Shown: positions 54,511 to 61,805 of the stretch, one piece after another
How positions within the stretch are numbered: the first letter of the stretch is position 1
How the letters are laid out: each line of letters begins with the position of its first letter
Notes under the pieces: model-generated
Database searches by the model: none
The model's input: only the letters and a program-made list of their open reading frames with translations
What the model was told of the DNA's origin: nothing
Position numbers and translations under genes: made by a program
Assembly (NCBI RefSeq): GCF_014837105.1
Contig: NZ_JACSPO010000004.1
Span: forward strand, 140,124 to 204,123
DNA: 64,000 bases
Reading direction: 5' to 3'
From: Oceanitalea stevensii
GTDB taxonomy: Bacteria; Actinomycetota; Actinomycetes; Actinomycetales; Actinomycetaceae

Positions 54511-55641
54511 ATGACGACGACGACCGAGCAGGCCCGTGAGCCCGACATCCTGTGCCACGGGCTCGTGCGGATCTTCTCCACCGAGGGCGTGGAGGTGCAG
54601 GCGCTGCAGGGACTGGACCTGCGGGTGGAGCGCGGCGACGTCGTCGCGATCGTCGGGGCGTCCGGCTCGGGGAAGTCGACCCTCCTCAGCATCCTGTCCG
54701 GGCTGGACCGGCCCACGGGCGGCAGCGCCGTCGTCGCCGGCACGGACATCGGCGCGATGAGCCGGGCGGACCGGGTGCGCTACCAGCGGCACACGGTCGG
54801 CTTCGTGTGGCAGCAGACCTCCCGCAACCTCCTGCCCTACCTCACTGCCGCGGAGAACATCGCGGTGCCGCTCGTGTTGTCCGGCGCGAAGGCGCGTACG
54901 GAGCGGGTGGAGGAGCTGCTCGGGCTCCTCGGGATCGAGCACTGCCGTGACCGCCGGCCCGAGCAGATGAGCGGCGGGGAGCAGCAGCGCACCGCGATCG
55001 CCGTCGCGCTGGCCAACTCCCCGCGCGTCCTCCTCGCCGACGAGCCCACCGGTGAGCTGGACGACGCGACGAGCGCCGAGGTCCTCGAGGCGCTGCGCGG
55101 GGCGTCGGAGCGCCTGGGCGTCACCGTCCTCATCGTCACCCACGACCCCACCGTGTCCGAGCACGTGCGGCGCACCGTCCAGATCCGCGACGGCCGCACC
55201 TCCACCGAGGTGCTGCGGCGCACCGAGCGCGACGACTCCGGCGCCGAGGTGCACGTCGCGGAGGAGTTCGCCGTGCTCGACCGCACCGGGCGCCTCCAGC
55301 TGCCGGAGGACTTCGTCAGCGCCCTCGACCTGCGCGAGCGGGTGCGGCTGGCCCTGGAGACCGACCACGTCGGCGTGTGGCCGGACGGCGCGGGACGGAC
55401 GGCTTCCGACCCGGCCGGGGCGACGGGCGCGGGCGGGTCGAGTGGTGCGGGCGGCGACGCGGAGCAGGCCCGGACGGGCCGTGCGGCGGGTGACGCGGAG
55501 CGGGCCGGGACCGTGGGTGCGACCGGCGACCCGGACGCGCTGAGGAGCGCAGGCGCGACGAGCGCGGCGGGCGGCTCCACGGCGGCGTCGGCCGCGCGGC
55601 CGCGTCGGCGCGACCTGCGCGGGGAGGGAAACGATGACTGA
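54511..55641 (+). CDS. LolD/MacB-type ATPase with C-terminal AbrB-like domain
   Basis: A 376-residue ATPase. The ABC domain has Walker A GASGSGKST at 49-57, signature MSGGEQQRT and Walker B LLADEPTGELDD. It is followed by an AbrB/SpoVT-like swapped-hairpin region at about 253-291 (FAVLDRTGRLQLPEDFV, LRERVRLALE) and a low-complexity Gly/Ala/Thr/Arg tail (about 300-376). Fusion of an AbrB-like module to a MacB-type ATPase is unusual. ATG 54511 has GAGG at 54502-54505. Its stop overlaps the next ATPase gene by 8 bp, and it probably powers the upstream FtsX permeases. Confidence 0.87.
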   Translation: MTTTTEQAREPDILCHGLVRIFSTEGVEVQALQGLDLRVERGDVVAIVGASGSGKSTLLSILSGLDRPTGGSAVVAGTDIGAMSRADRVRYQRHTVGFVWQQTSRNLLPYLTAAENIAVPLVLSGAKARTERVEELLGLLGIEHCRDRRPEQMSGGEQQRTAIAVALANSPRVLLADEPTGELDDATSAEVLEALRGASERLGVTVLIVTHDPTVSEHVRRTVQIRDGRTSTEVLRRTERDDSGAEVHVAEEFAVLDRTGRLQLPEDFVSALDLRERVRLALETDHVGVWPDGAGRTASDPAGATGAGGSSGAGGDAEQARTGRAAGDAERAGTVGATGDPDALRSAGATSAAGGSTAASAARPRRRDLRGEGNDD

Positions 55642-56314
55642 GGCGCTGCTGACCGCCGACGCCGTGAGCCGGGTCTTCACCACGGGCGCCGGTGAGGTCC
55701 ACGCGCTCACGGACGTGAGCATGGAGGTGACGCGCGGCGAGCTCGTCGTCGTGCGCGGACCGTCGGGCTCCGGCAAGACGACGCTGCTCAACCTGCTCGG
55801 CGGGCTGGACCGGCCCACGAGCGGCCGGGTGCTGCTCGGTGACGGCCGCGAGCTCTCGGCCCTGCCGGAGAAGGACGTCCTCGAGGTGCGCCGCACCCGC
55901 ATCGGCTACGTCTTCCAGTCCTTCGGCCTCATCCCCGTGCTCTCGGCCGCCGAGAACGTCGAGATCCCGCTGCGTCTCCTCGAGGTCGACCCCGCCGAGC
56001 GCGAGGAGCGCGTGGCGGACGCCCTCGAGCTCGTCGGGCTCTCCGGCCACGTGCGCCAGCGGCCCTACGAGCTGTCCGGGGGCCAGCAGCAGCGCGTCGG
56101 GATCGCCCGCGCGCTCGTCGCCGAGCCGGAGGTCCTCATCGCCGACGAGCCCACCGGCCAGCTCGACTCCCGCACCGCGGCCACGATCATGGAGCTCCTC
56201 CAGGACCTCACCCACGCCCGCGGCCTCGCCGCCGTCGTCTCCACCCATGACCCCGTCCTCATGCAACGCGCCGACAAGGTCGTCACCCTCCGCGACGGCC
56301 ACCCCGCGGCGTAG
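55634..56314 (+). CDS. LolD/MacB-type ATPase
   Basis: A 226-residue ATPase with Walker A GPSGSGKTT, the Q-loop region YVFQSFGLIPVLSAAENVE, signature LSGGQQQRV and Walker B LIADEPTGQLD. This is the typical size for LolD/MacB/FtsE-type partners of FtsX permeases. It overlaps the preceding ATPase by 8 bp, so the two ATPases probably match the two FtsX permeases. The gene ends 18 bp before the first of the inverted 69-bp repeats. Confidence 0.92.
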   Translation: MTEALLTADAVSRVFTTGAGEVHALTDVSMEVTRGELVVVRGPSGSGKTTLLNLLGGLDRPTSGRVLLGDGRELSALPEKDVLEVRRTRIGYVFQSFGLIPVLSAAENVEIPLRLLEVDPAEREERVADALELVGLSGHVRQRPYELSGGQQQRVGIARALVAEPEVLIADEPTGQLDSRTAATIMELLQDLTHARGLAAVVSTHDPVLMQRADKVVTLRDGHPAA

Positions 56315-56331
56315 CGGTGTCGCCGTTGCGC

Positions 56332-56400
56332 TGACCTCCCCGGTTGTCCTCAGAGCTCCCTCCTTCGAACACGCCGCGGTGAGGTGAAGCGGGTAGCTCA
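56332..56400. repeat. 69-bp element, left member of an inverted pair
   Basis: It begins TGACCTCCCCGGTTGTCCTC and ends GGGTAGCTCA. The reverse complement of 57559-57627 matches it over the same 69 bp at 56 positions, with the first 20 identical. It is an imperfect palindrome itself. The stop codon of the AbiEi-like gene overlaps its inner end. GCGC lies just outside both outer ends of the pair. Confidence 0.85.
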
Positions 56401-57456
56401 CCGGCGGGGCGAGGTGCCGAGGAGCTCCGGCACGGGGCTCAGGGTGGCGACCCAGCCGGGCGGGAAGGGGCGGCACAGCCGCCGGAACACGGCGTCCTCG
56501 TCGGAGAGGTCAGTGCGGTCGAAGCGCTCGACCGTTGTGCCGGGGAGGCTCGCCAGCCTGTTCTGACGTCTCCGCTCGGCCATGACGCGCGCCGAGAGCC
56601 GGCGGCGGGCGTCGGCCCCGTCGGGATCGTCGGGCAGGAACTTCACCTCGCCGTCGTACTCCCCGAGGAGCGTGATGGTCTCGGTGAGGGCGCCGTGCTC
56701 GGTGACCGGCAGCCGCCACCGCACGTCGGGGTAGTAGACGTGTCCCTCGACCTCGTACCGGGGCTGCAGCACGGGCCGCGGCAGGCCCCTGGAGACGCCG
56801 ACCCACCGGAGGATCGTCTCGTACGGCGATTCCGCGAGCGGGTCGGCCCAGGTGACGACCGCCCGGGCGCGACGCAGGTGGCGCCGGTCGCCCTGCTCCA
56901 CCATCGCGAGGAGCCGTGCCCTGAGCGTCGCCGTCCGCTTGGCGTTCGAGCTGGGAGTGTCCCGCCGAGGGGCGACGAGTGCGCGCATGCCGCTGTCGGC
57001 GATGACGAGTGCGTGCCGTGGGTGCATCGACTTGGCGCAGTCCACGATCGTGCGCTCGATCGTGGTCACCCGCAGGCCGCTGACCTCGGTGACGTCATCG
57101 GCCGGCAGGTCCCGCACGTGGCGCACCCGCCCGGCGACGGACCGGCTCGGAAGGCGCTTCTGGGAGGTGTGCACCAGCGTGTCGTCATCGACGAGCCAGA
57201 GGCCGTGCAGCAGCGCGGCCGTCCGGTGACTGAACACCGGCCGCGCGACCGTGCGGCGGGCGACGCCCGCGACGCGGGCGAGCGCGAGGTGCTCCGTCTG
57301 GTGCCACGGGGGTTCGTCCTTGTCGAGAGGATCGACGAAGACCCCGCGGGCCACCTGCACGAGCCCGGTGCTCACGGCATGCCGGACGGCGTTCTTCCCG
57401 AGCTCACGGCTGAGCAGCACGGGCGGGGGCTCCTTCGGGCTGATCATCACGGCCAT
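56398..57456 (-). CDS. AbiEi-like antitoxin-domain protein with DUF559-type nuclease-like C-terminus
   Basis: A 352-residue protein with two parts. Residues about 1-200 resemble AbiEi antitoxin-domain proteins (VQVARGVFVDP, RPVFSHRTAALLHGLWL, GLRVTTIERTIVDCAKSM). Residues about 205-280 have a PD-(D/E)XK/DUF559-like pattern: Glu209/Glu213, PDVRW (Asp244) and GEYDGEVK (Glu270 and Lys272). No AbiEii nucleotidyltransferase partner is beside it. It is bracketed by inverted 69-bp repeats, suggesting transfer. The start is uncertain: I chose ATG 57454-57456, and ATG 57445-57447 is an alternative; neither has a good ribosome site. Confidence 0.75.
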   Translation of the reverse strand: MAVMISPKEPPPVLLSRELGKNAVRHAVSTGLVQVARGVFVDPLDKDEPPWHQTEHLALARVAGVARRTVARPVFSHRTAALLHGLWLVDDDTLVHTSQKRLPSRSVAGRVRHVRDLPADDVTEVSGLRVTTIERTIVDCAKSMHPRHALVIADSGMRALVAPRRDTPSSNAKRTATLRARLLAMVEQGDRRHLRRARAVVTWADPLAESPYETILRWVGVSRGLPRPVLQPRYEVEGHVYYPDVRWRLPVTEHGALTETITLLGEYDGEVKFLPDDPDGADARRRLSARVMAERRRQNRLASLPGTTVERFDRTDLSDEDAVFRRLCRPFPPGWVATLSPVPELLGTSPRR

Positions 57457-57558
57457 GACCACGAGCGTGCCGACAGCGGGAGGGCGGTTCGGGCGGCTCG
57501 CAGCCCTGCGGTGACCGGAGAGGCGGGAACGCAACCTGTGGAGCAGCGCGCCGGGGCG

Positions 57559-57627
57559 TGACCTCCCCGGTTCACCTCAGCCAGACGTGCTCGGAGGGGG
57601 GAGGTGAGAGGACAACCGGGGAGGTCA
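57559..57627. repeat. 69-bp element, right member of an inverted pair
   Basis: The inverted partner of 56332-56400. Its ends TGACCTCCCCGGTT and AACCGGGGAGGTCA are perfectly complementary over 14 bp, so it can form a hairpin. It lies just upstream of the AbiEi-like gene's start and of typA. Confidence 0.85.
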
Positions 57628-57710
57628 GCGCGCGCGTGCGAGGGGGTGGCACGTGCGAGGGGGTGGTATGGGGCTGGTCACACCCGGTGCTCTTCACCGC
57701 CCTGCGGTTG

Positions 57711-57716
57711 TAGAAT
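57711..57716 (+). promoter_or_regulatory. Candidate typA -10 box
   Basis: TAGAAT with TTG just upstream is a good -10. A convincing -35 was not found. The leader would be about 110 nt. Confidence 0.35.
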
Positions 57717-57833
57717 TCATCGGCGGCACTCGGGCCTCGGGTGCCAATCCTGCCCGTCACTCGGCGCACCGTTCCCGCTCTTCGAGCGATGCCGGCGCCG
57801 CCCGGGCACCCCTTCACCGGAGGAGCTCCGCGT

Positions 57834-59741
57834 ATGCCCGTTCGTTCCGACCTGCGCAACGTCGCGATCGTCGCCCACGTCGACCACGGCAAGACCACCA
57901 TGGTCGACGCCATGCTCTGGCAGTCGGGCGCCTTCGGAGACCACCAGCACGTCGACGAGCGGGCGATGGACTCCGGTGACCTCGAGCGCGAGAAGGGCAT
58001 CACCATTCTCGCGAAGAACACCACCGTGCGGTACACCGGCCCCGCGGCCGCGGCGCACGGCGCCCCCGACGGCGTGACCATCAACGTCATCGACACCCCC
58101 GGCCACGCCGACTTCGGTGGAGAGGTCGAGCGCGGCCTGTCGATGGTCGACGGCGTCGTCCTCCTCGTCGACGCGTCCGAGGGCCCGCTGCCCCAGACCC
58201 GCTTCGTCCTGCGCAAGGCGCTCGCCGCCAAGCTCCCGGTCATCATCGTCGTCAACAAGGTCGACCGGCCCGACGCCCGGATCACCGAGGTCGTCGCCGA
58301 GTCCACCGACCTGCTCCTGGGCCTGGCCAGCGACCTCGCCGACGAGGTCCCCGACCTCGACCTCGACTCGGTCCTCGACGTCCCCGTCGTCTACGCCTCG
58401 GCCAAGGCCCGCCGCGCCTCGCTCGACCAGCCCCTCGACGGCGAGCTGCCCGACAGCCCGGATCTCGAGCCGCTCTTCGCGACCATCCTGCAGAACATCC
58501 CCGCCCCGACGTACGAGGAGGGCGCGCCCCTCCAGGCGCACGTCACCAACCTCGACGCCTCCCCGTTCCTCGGGCGCCTCGCGCTGCTGCGCGTCTTCAA
58601 CGGCGAGCTCCGCAAGGGCCAGAGCGTGGGCTGGGCGCGCCGCGACGGCACCCTCAAGCCCGTCCGCATCTCCGAGCTCCTCAAGACGGTCGCCCTCGAG
58701 CGCGTCCCGGCCGAGGTCGCCCACGCCGGTGACATCGTCGCCGTCGCCGGCATCGAGGACATCACGATCGGCGAGTCCCTCGTCGACCTCGAGGACCCGC
58801 GCCCGCTGCCGCTCATCACGGTCGACGACCCCGCGATCTCGATGACCATCGGCATCAACACCTCCCCGCTGGCCGGCAAGGTCAAGGGCGCCAAGGTCAC
58901 CGCACGCCAGGTCAAGGACCGCCTCGACCGCGAGCTCATCGGCAACGTGTCCCTCAAGGTCCTGCCGACCGACCGCCCCGACGCCTGGGAGGTCCAGGGC
59001 CGTGGCGAGCTCGCGCTGGCGATCCTCGTCGAGCAGATGCGCCGCGAGGGCTTCGAGCTCACCGTCGGCAAGCCGCAGGTGGTCACCAAGACCATCGACG
59101 GCAAGGTCCACGAGCCGATGGAGCGCATGACCATCGACGTCCCCGAGGAGTACCTCGGCGCCGTCACCCAGCTCCTCGCCATGCGCAAGGGCCGCATGGA
59201 GACGATGACCAACCACGGCACCGGCTGGGTGCGCATGGAGTTCGTCGTGCCGGCCCGCGGCCTCATCGGCTTCCGCACGCGCTTCCTCACCGACACCCGC
59301 GGCACCGGCATCGCCTCCTCGATCGCCGAGGGCTACGAGCCGTGGCACGGCCCGATCGAGCTGCGCACCAACGGCTCGATGGTCGCCGACCGCGCCGGTT
59401 CGGTCACCCCCTTCGCGATGATCAACCTCCAGGAGCGCGGCTCCTTCTTCGTCGAGCCCACGTCGATCGTCTACGAGGGCCAGGTCGTCGGTGAGAACTC
59501 CCGTGTCGACGACATGGACGTGAACATCACCAAGGAGAAGAAGCTGACGAACATGCGCGCAGCCTCCTCGGACACCTTCGAGAACCTCGTGCCGCCGCGC
59601 AAGCTCACCCTCGAGGAGTCGCTCGAGTTCGCCGGCAACGACGAGTGCGTCGAGGTGACGCCGGAGTCCATCCGGATCCGCAAGGTCGTCCTCGACGCGA
59701 CCGAGCGCGCCAAGGCGGCGGCCCGCCTGCGCCGCGCCTGA
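57834..59741 (+). CDS. typA: Translational GTPase TypA/BipA
   Basis: The 635-residue protein has the family's usual length. G1 is AHVDHGKTT at 14-22, G3 is IDTPGHADFGGEVERGLSMVDG, and G4 is NKVDRPDAR. Elongation-factor-like domains follow, and the C-terminus has the TypA-specific LTNMRAASSDTFENLVPPRKLTLEESLEF. It binds the ribosome in a GTP-dependent way and helps in stress growth and ribosome assembly. ATG 57834 lies after GGAGGAG (57819-57825) at 8 nt; the upstream in-frame residues are not conserved. Confidence 0.95.
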   Translation: MPVRSDLRNVAIVAHVDHGKTTMVDAMLWQSGAFGDHQHVDERAMDSGDLEREKGITILAKNTTVRYTGPAAAAHGAPDGVTINVIDTPGHADFGGEVERGLSMVDGVVLLVDASEGPLPQTRFVLRKALAAKLPVIIVVNKVDRPDARITEVVAESTDLLLGLASDLADEVPDLDLDSVLDVPVVYASAKARRASLDQPLDGELPDSPDLEPLFATILQNIPAPTYEEGAPLQAHVTNLDASPFLGRLALLRVFNGELRKGQSVGWARRDGTLKPVRISELLKTVALERVPAEVAHAGDIVAVAGIEDITIGESLVDLEDPRPLPLITVDDPAISMTIGINTSPLAGKVKGAKVTARQVKDRLDRELIGNVSLKVLPTDRPDAWEVQGRGELALAILVEQMRREGFELTVGKPQVVTKTIDGKVHEPMERMTIDVPEEYLGAVTQLLAMRKGRMETMTNHGTGWVRMEFVVPARGLIGFRTRFLTDTRGTGIASSIAEGYEPWHGPIELRTNGSMVADRAGSVTPFAMINLQERGSFFVEPTSIVYEGQVVGENSRVDDMDVNITKEKKLTNMRAASSDTFENLVPPRKLTLEESLEFAGNDECVEVTPESIRIRKVVLDATERAKAAARLRRA

Positions 59742-59778
59742 CACCGGGCCGCACGGCGGCCTGGGCAAGAATGGGGTG

Positions 59779-61269
59779 ATGATGACGACGCAACCCGAGC
59801 ACCGGCTGCTCGCCGTCTTCGCCCACCCCGACGACGAGACGATCGGTGCGGGTGGCCTGCTCGCGCTCGCCGCCCGCGCCGGTGTCGACGTCTCCGTCGT
59901 CACCTGCACGCGCGGTGAGCGCGGCGAAGTGATCCCGCCGGACCTCGCCCACCTCGCCGACGACCCCGAGCAGCTCGCCCGTCGCCGTGAGGCGGAGCTG
60001 TCCGCCGCCCTCGCCGAGCTCGGCGCGCACCGCCACCTCTTCCTCGACCAGGTCCCCACCCTCGAGGGGCAGCGGCCCGCCCGCTTCCGCGACTCCGGGA
60101 TGCGGTGGGTCCGTCCCGGCCTCGCCGGCCCGGCCGAGGACGCCGGACCGGACGCCTTCAGCACCCTCGACGTCGACGTCGCCGCCGGTCTCCTCGCCGT
60201 CGTCGTCCGCCACGTGCGCCCGACGGCGGTGCTCACCGAGGAGCCGGGCGGCGGGTACGGGCACCCGGACCACGTCCAGGCGCACCGGGTCACCGCCCGC
60301 GCCGTCGAGATCGCCGCCGACGCCGCCGAGCCGCTCGGTGGGCTCGCGCCGTGGCAGGTGCCCACCGTCCTGTGGGCCGCGCAGGAGGAGTCCCACCTGC
60401 GCGCGGCGCTCGCCGAGCTCAGCGACGTCCTGGGCCACCACGCGCCGCTCCACGCCCCGGACGGCACCGTCCTCACCGTGGTCGACCCGGCCGGGGAGCT
60501 GTCCTCGCTCGCCGTGCCCGCCTCGGAGGTCACCGCGTCCTTCGACGTGCGGCCCGTCGCCGAGCAGGTCCTCGCGGCGCTGCGCCAGCACCGCACCCAG
60601 GTCCAGGCCGTCGCGCCGATCGACGGCCGGCGGCTCGTCGGCTACCTCGGGCTGAGCAACGCGGCGCTCGTGCCGGTCCTCGACCGCGTCCACCTGCGCG
60701 CCGCCCCCGGCTCCGACGCCACCGCGCTGGCCGCGGTCCTCGCGAACGCCGACGGCGCCACCCCCGCCCCGTCGGCGGCGCCGGTCGCCCCCGCACCCGT
60801 CCTCTCCGCGCCGCAGGCAGCCCCGGCGGGCCCCGCCGTCGCCGCCGGCGATGCCCCCGCCGCCCCCGCACCGCGCCGCGGCGTCCTGGGCCGGCTCGTC
60901 ACGAGCGGCGGCACGGTCGGCGTCCTCGTCTCCCTCCTCGCCGGACTCGTCATGGGCGCGCTCGGCACCGTCGTCCACCGCTTCACCGTCAACGACCTCC
61001 CCCTGGGCATCGTCCTCGGGCTGGCCGGCGTGCTCGCGGCGGCCGTCGCGGCACGGGCGATCGCGGGTGGTGGCGGCCTCCTCCTCGCCGCGCTCGCCGT
61101 CGTCGGCGTCACCCAGGCGATGGCCTTCCTCCGACCCGGCGGCGACGTCCTCGTCACCAACGAGGCCATCAGCTACGCCTGGCTCTTCGGTGCGCCCATC
61201 GCCTGTGTGCTCGCGGCGCTGCTGCCGGCCCGCTGGTTCGGCGACGGAACGCGGGGGAGGCGGGCGTGA
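59779..61269 (+). CDS. mshB: MshB-like mycothiol deacetylase fused to membrane domain
   Basis: A 496-residue protein. Residues about 1-300 are a PIG-L-type LmbE/MshB deacetylase with zinc ligands in AHPDDE (His16, Asp19) and GHPDH (His165). MshB deacetylates GlcNAc-inositol in mycothiol synthesis. A Pro/Ala-rich linker (about 335-370) joins it to a C-terminal domain of about four membrane segments (GGTVGVLVSLLAGLVMG, GIVLGLAGVLAAAVAA, LLLAALAVVGVTQAM, WLFGAPIACVLAALLPA). A separate small membrane gene often follows mshB; here it appears fused. ATG 59779 is 6 nt after a weak AAGAAT. Confidence 0.85.
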   Translation: MMTTQPEHRLLAVFAHPDDETIGAGGLLALAARAGVDVSVVTCTRGERGEVIPPDLAHLADDPEQLARRREAELSAALAELGAHRHLFLDQVPTLEGQRPARFRDSGMRWVRPGLAGPAEDAGPDAFSTLDVDVAAGLLAVVVRHVRPTAVLTEEPGGGYGHPDHVQAHRVTARAVEIAADAAEPLGGLAPWQVPTVLWAAQEESHLRAALAELSDVLGHHAPLHAPDGTVLTVVDPAGELSSLAVPASEVTASFDVRPVAEQVLAALRQHRTQVQAVAPIDGRRLVGYLGLSNAALVPVLDRVHLRAAPGSDATALAAVLANADGATPAPSAAPVAPAPVLSAPQAAPAGPAVAAGDAPAAPAPRRGVLGRLVTSGGTVGVLVSLLAGLVMGALGTVVHRFTVNDLPLGIVLGLAGVLAAAVAARAIAGGGGLLLAALAVVGVTQAMAFLRPGGDVLVTNEAISYAWLFGAPIACVLAALLPARWFGDGTRGRRA

Positions 61270-61763
61270 CCGAGGAGCTCGTCGAGCGGTACCGCACGAC
61301 CATGCAGCGCCTCGCCGGAGGCGTCGCGGCGGTCTCCGTGCGCCACGGCACCACCGACCTCGCGATGACGGCCACCGCGCTCACCTCGGTGTCCCTGCGC
61401 CCCCCGATGGTCCTCTTCTGCGTCCACACCGACGCCCGGCTGCGCGAGGCGCTGGACGAGGTCGACACGTGGGCGGTGAGCATCCTCGACGCCGACGCGA
61501 AGGTCGCCGCCGACCGCCTCTCCAGCCCCGGACGCCCCGCGATCGGGCAGCTCGTCGGCGTCGACCACAGCCGCGGGCCGCTCAGCGGCGCCGCGCTCGT
61601 CGACCAGGCCCAGGGCTGGCTCGAGTGCCGCACCCACTGGATCCGCACCGCCGGCGACCACGACGTCGTCGTGGGCGAGGTCCTCGACGCCTCGCTCGGC
61701 CGCACCGCGACCGGTGCCCTCGTCCACTACCTCGGGCGGCTGCGGCCGCTCGGGGACGCTTGA
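61266..61763 (+). CDS. Flavin reductase family protein
   Basis: A 165-residue flavin-binding protein of the HpaC/flavin reductase family. The N-terminus (YRTTMQRLAGGVAAVSVRHGTTDLAMTATALTSVSLRPPM, read by ends) contains the flavin phosphate-binding TATALTSVSLRPPMV region, and LVHYLGRLRPL is the C-terminal motif. It would supply reduced FMN or FAD to a monooxygenase, or act alone. The GTG at 61266 overlaps the mshB stop as GTGA. Its coupling to a mycothiol enzyme is a spacing observation; the functional link is unproven. Confidence 0.88.
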   Translation: MTEELVERYRTTMQRLAGGVAAVSVRHGTTDLAMTATALTSVSLRPPMVLFCVHTDARLREALDEVDTWAVSILDADAKVAADRLSSPGRPAIGQLVGVDHSRGPLSGAALVDQAQGWLECRTHWIRTAGDHDVVVGEVLDASLGRTATGALVHYLGRLRPLGDA

Positions 61764-61805
61764 TCTGCGCGTCGCACCGTGACGCGATCCCGGAGGGAAA
61801 CACGT

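Larger units (their letters stand above)
57457..57833. other. 377-bp intergenic region before typA
   Basis: It contains the right-hand 69-bp element, then two direct copies of GTGCGAGGGGGTGG (about 57636-57649 and 57653-57666), a candidate typA -10, and the typA leader with GGAGGAG. I see no gene here. Confidence 0.6.
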
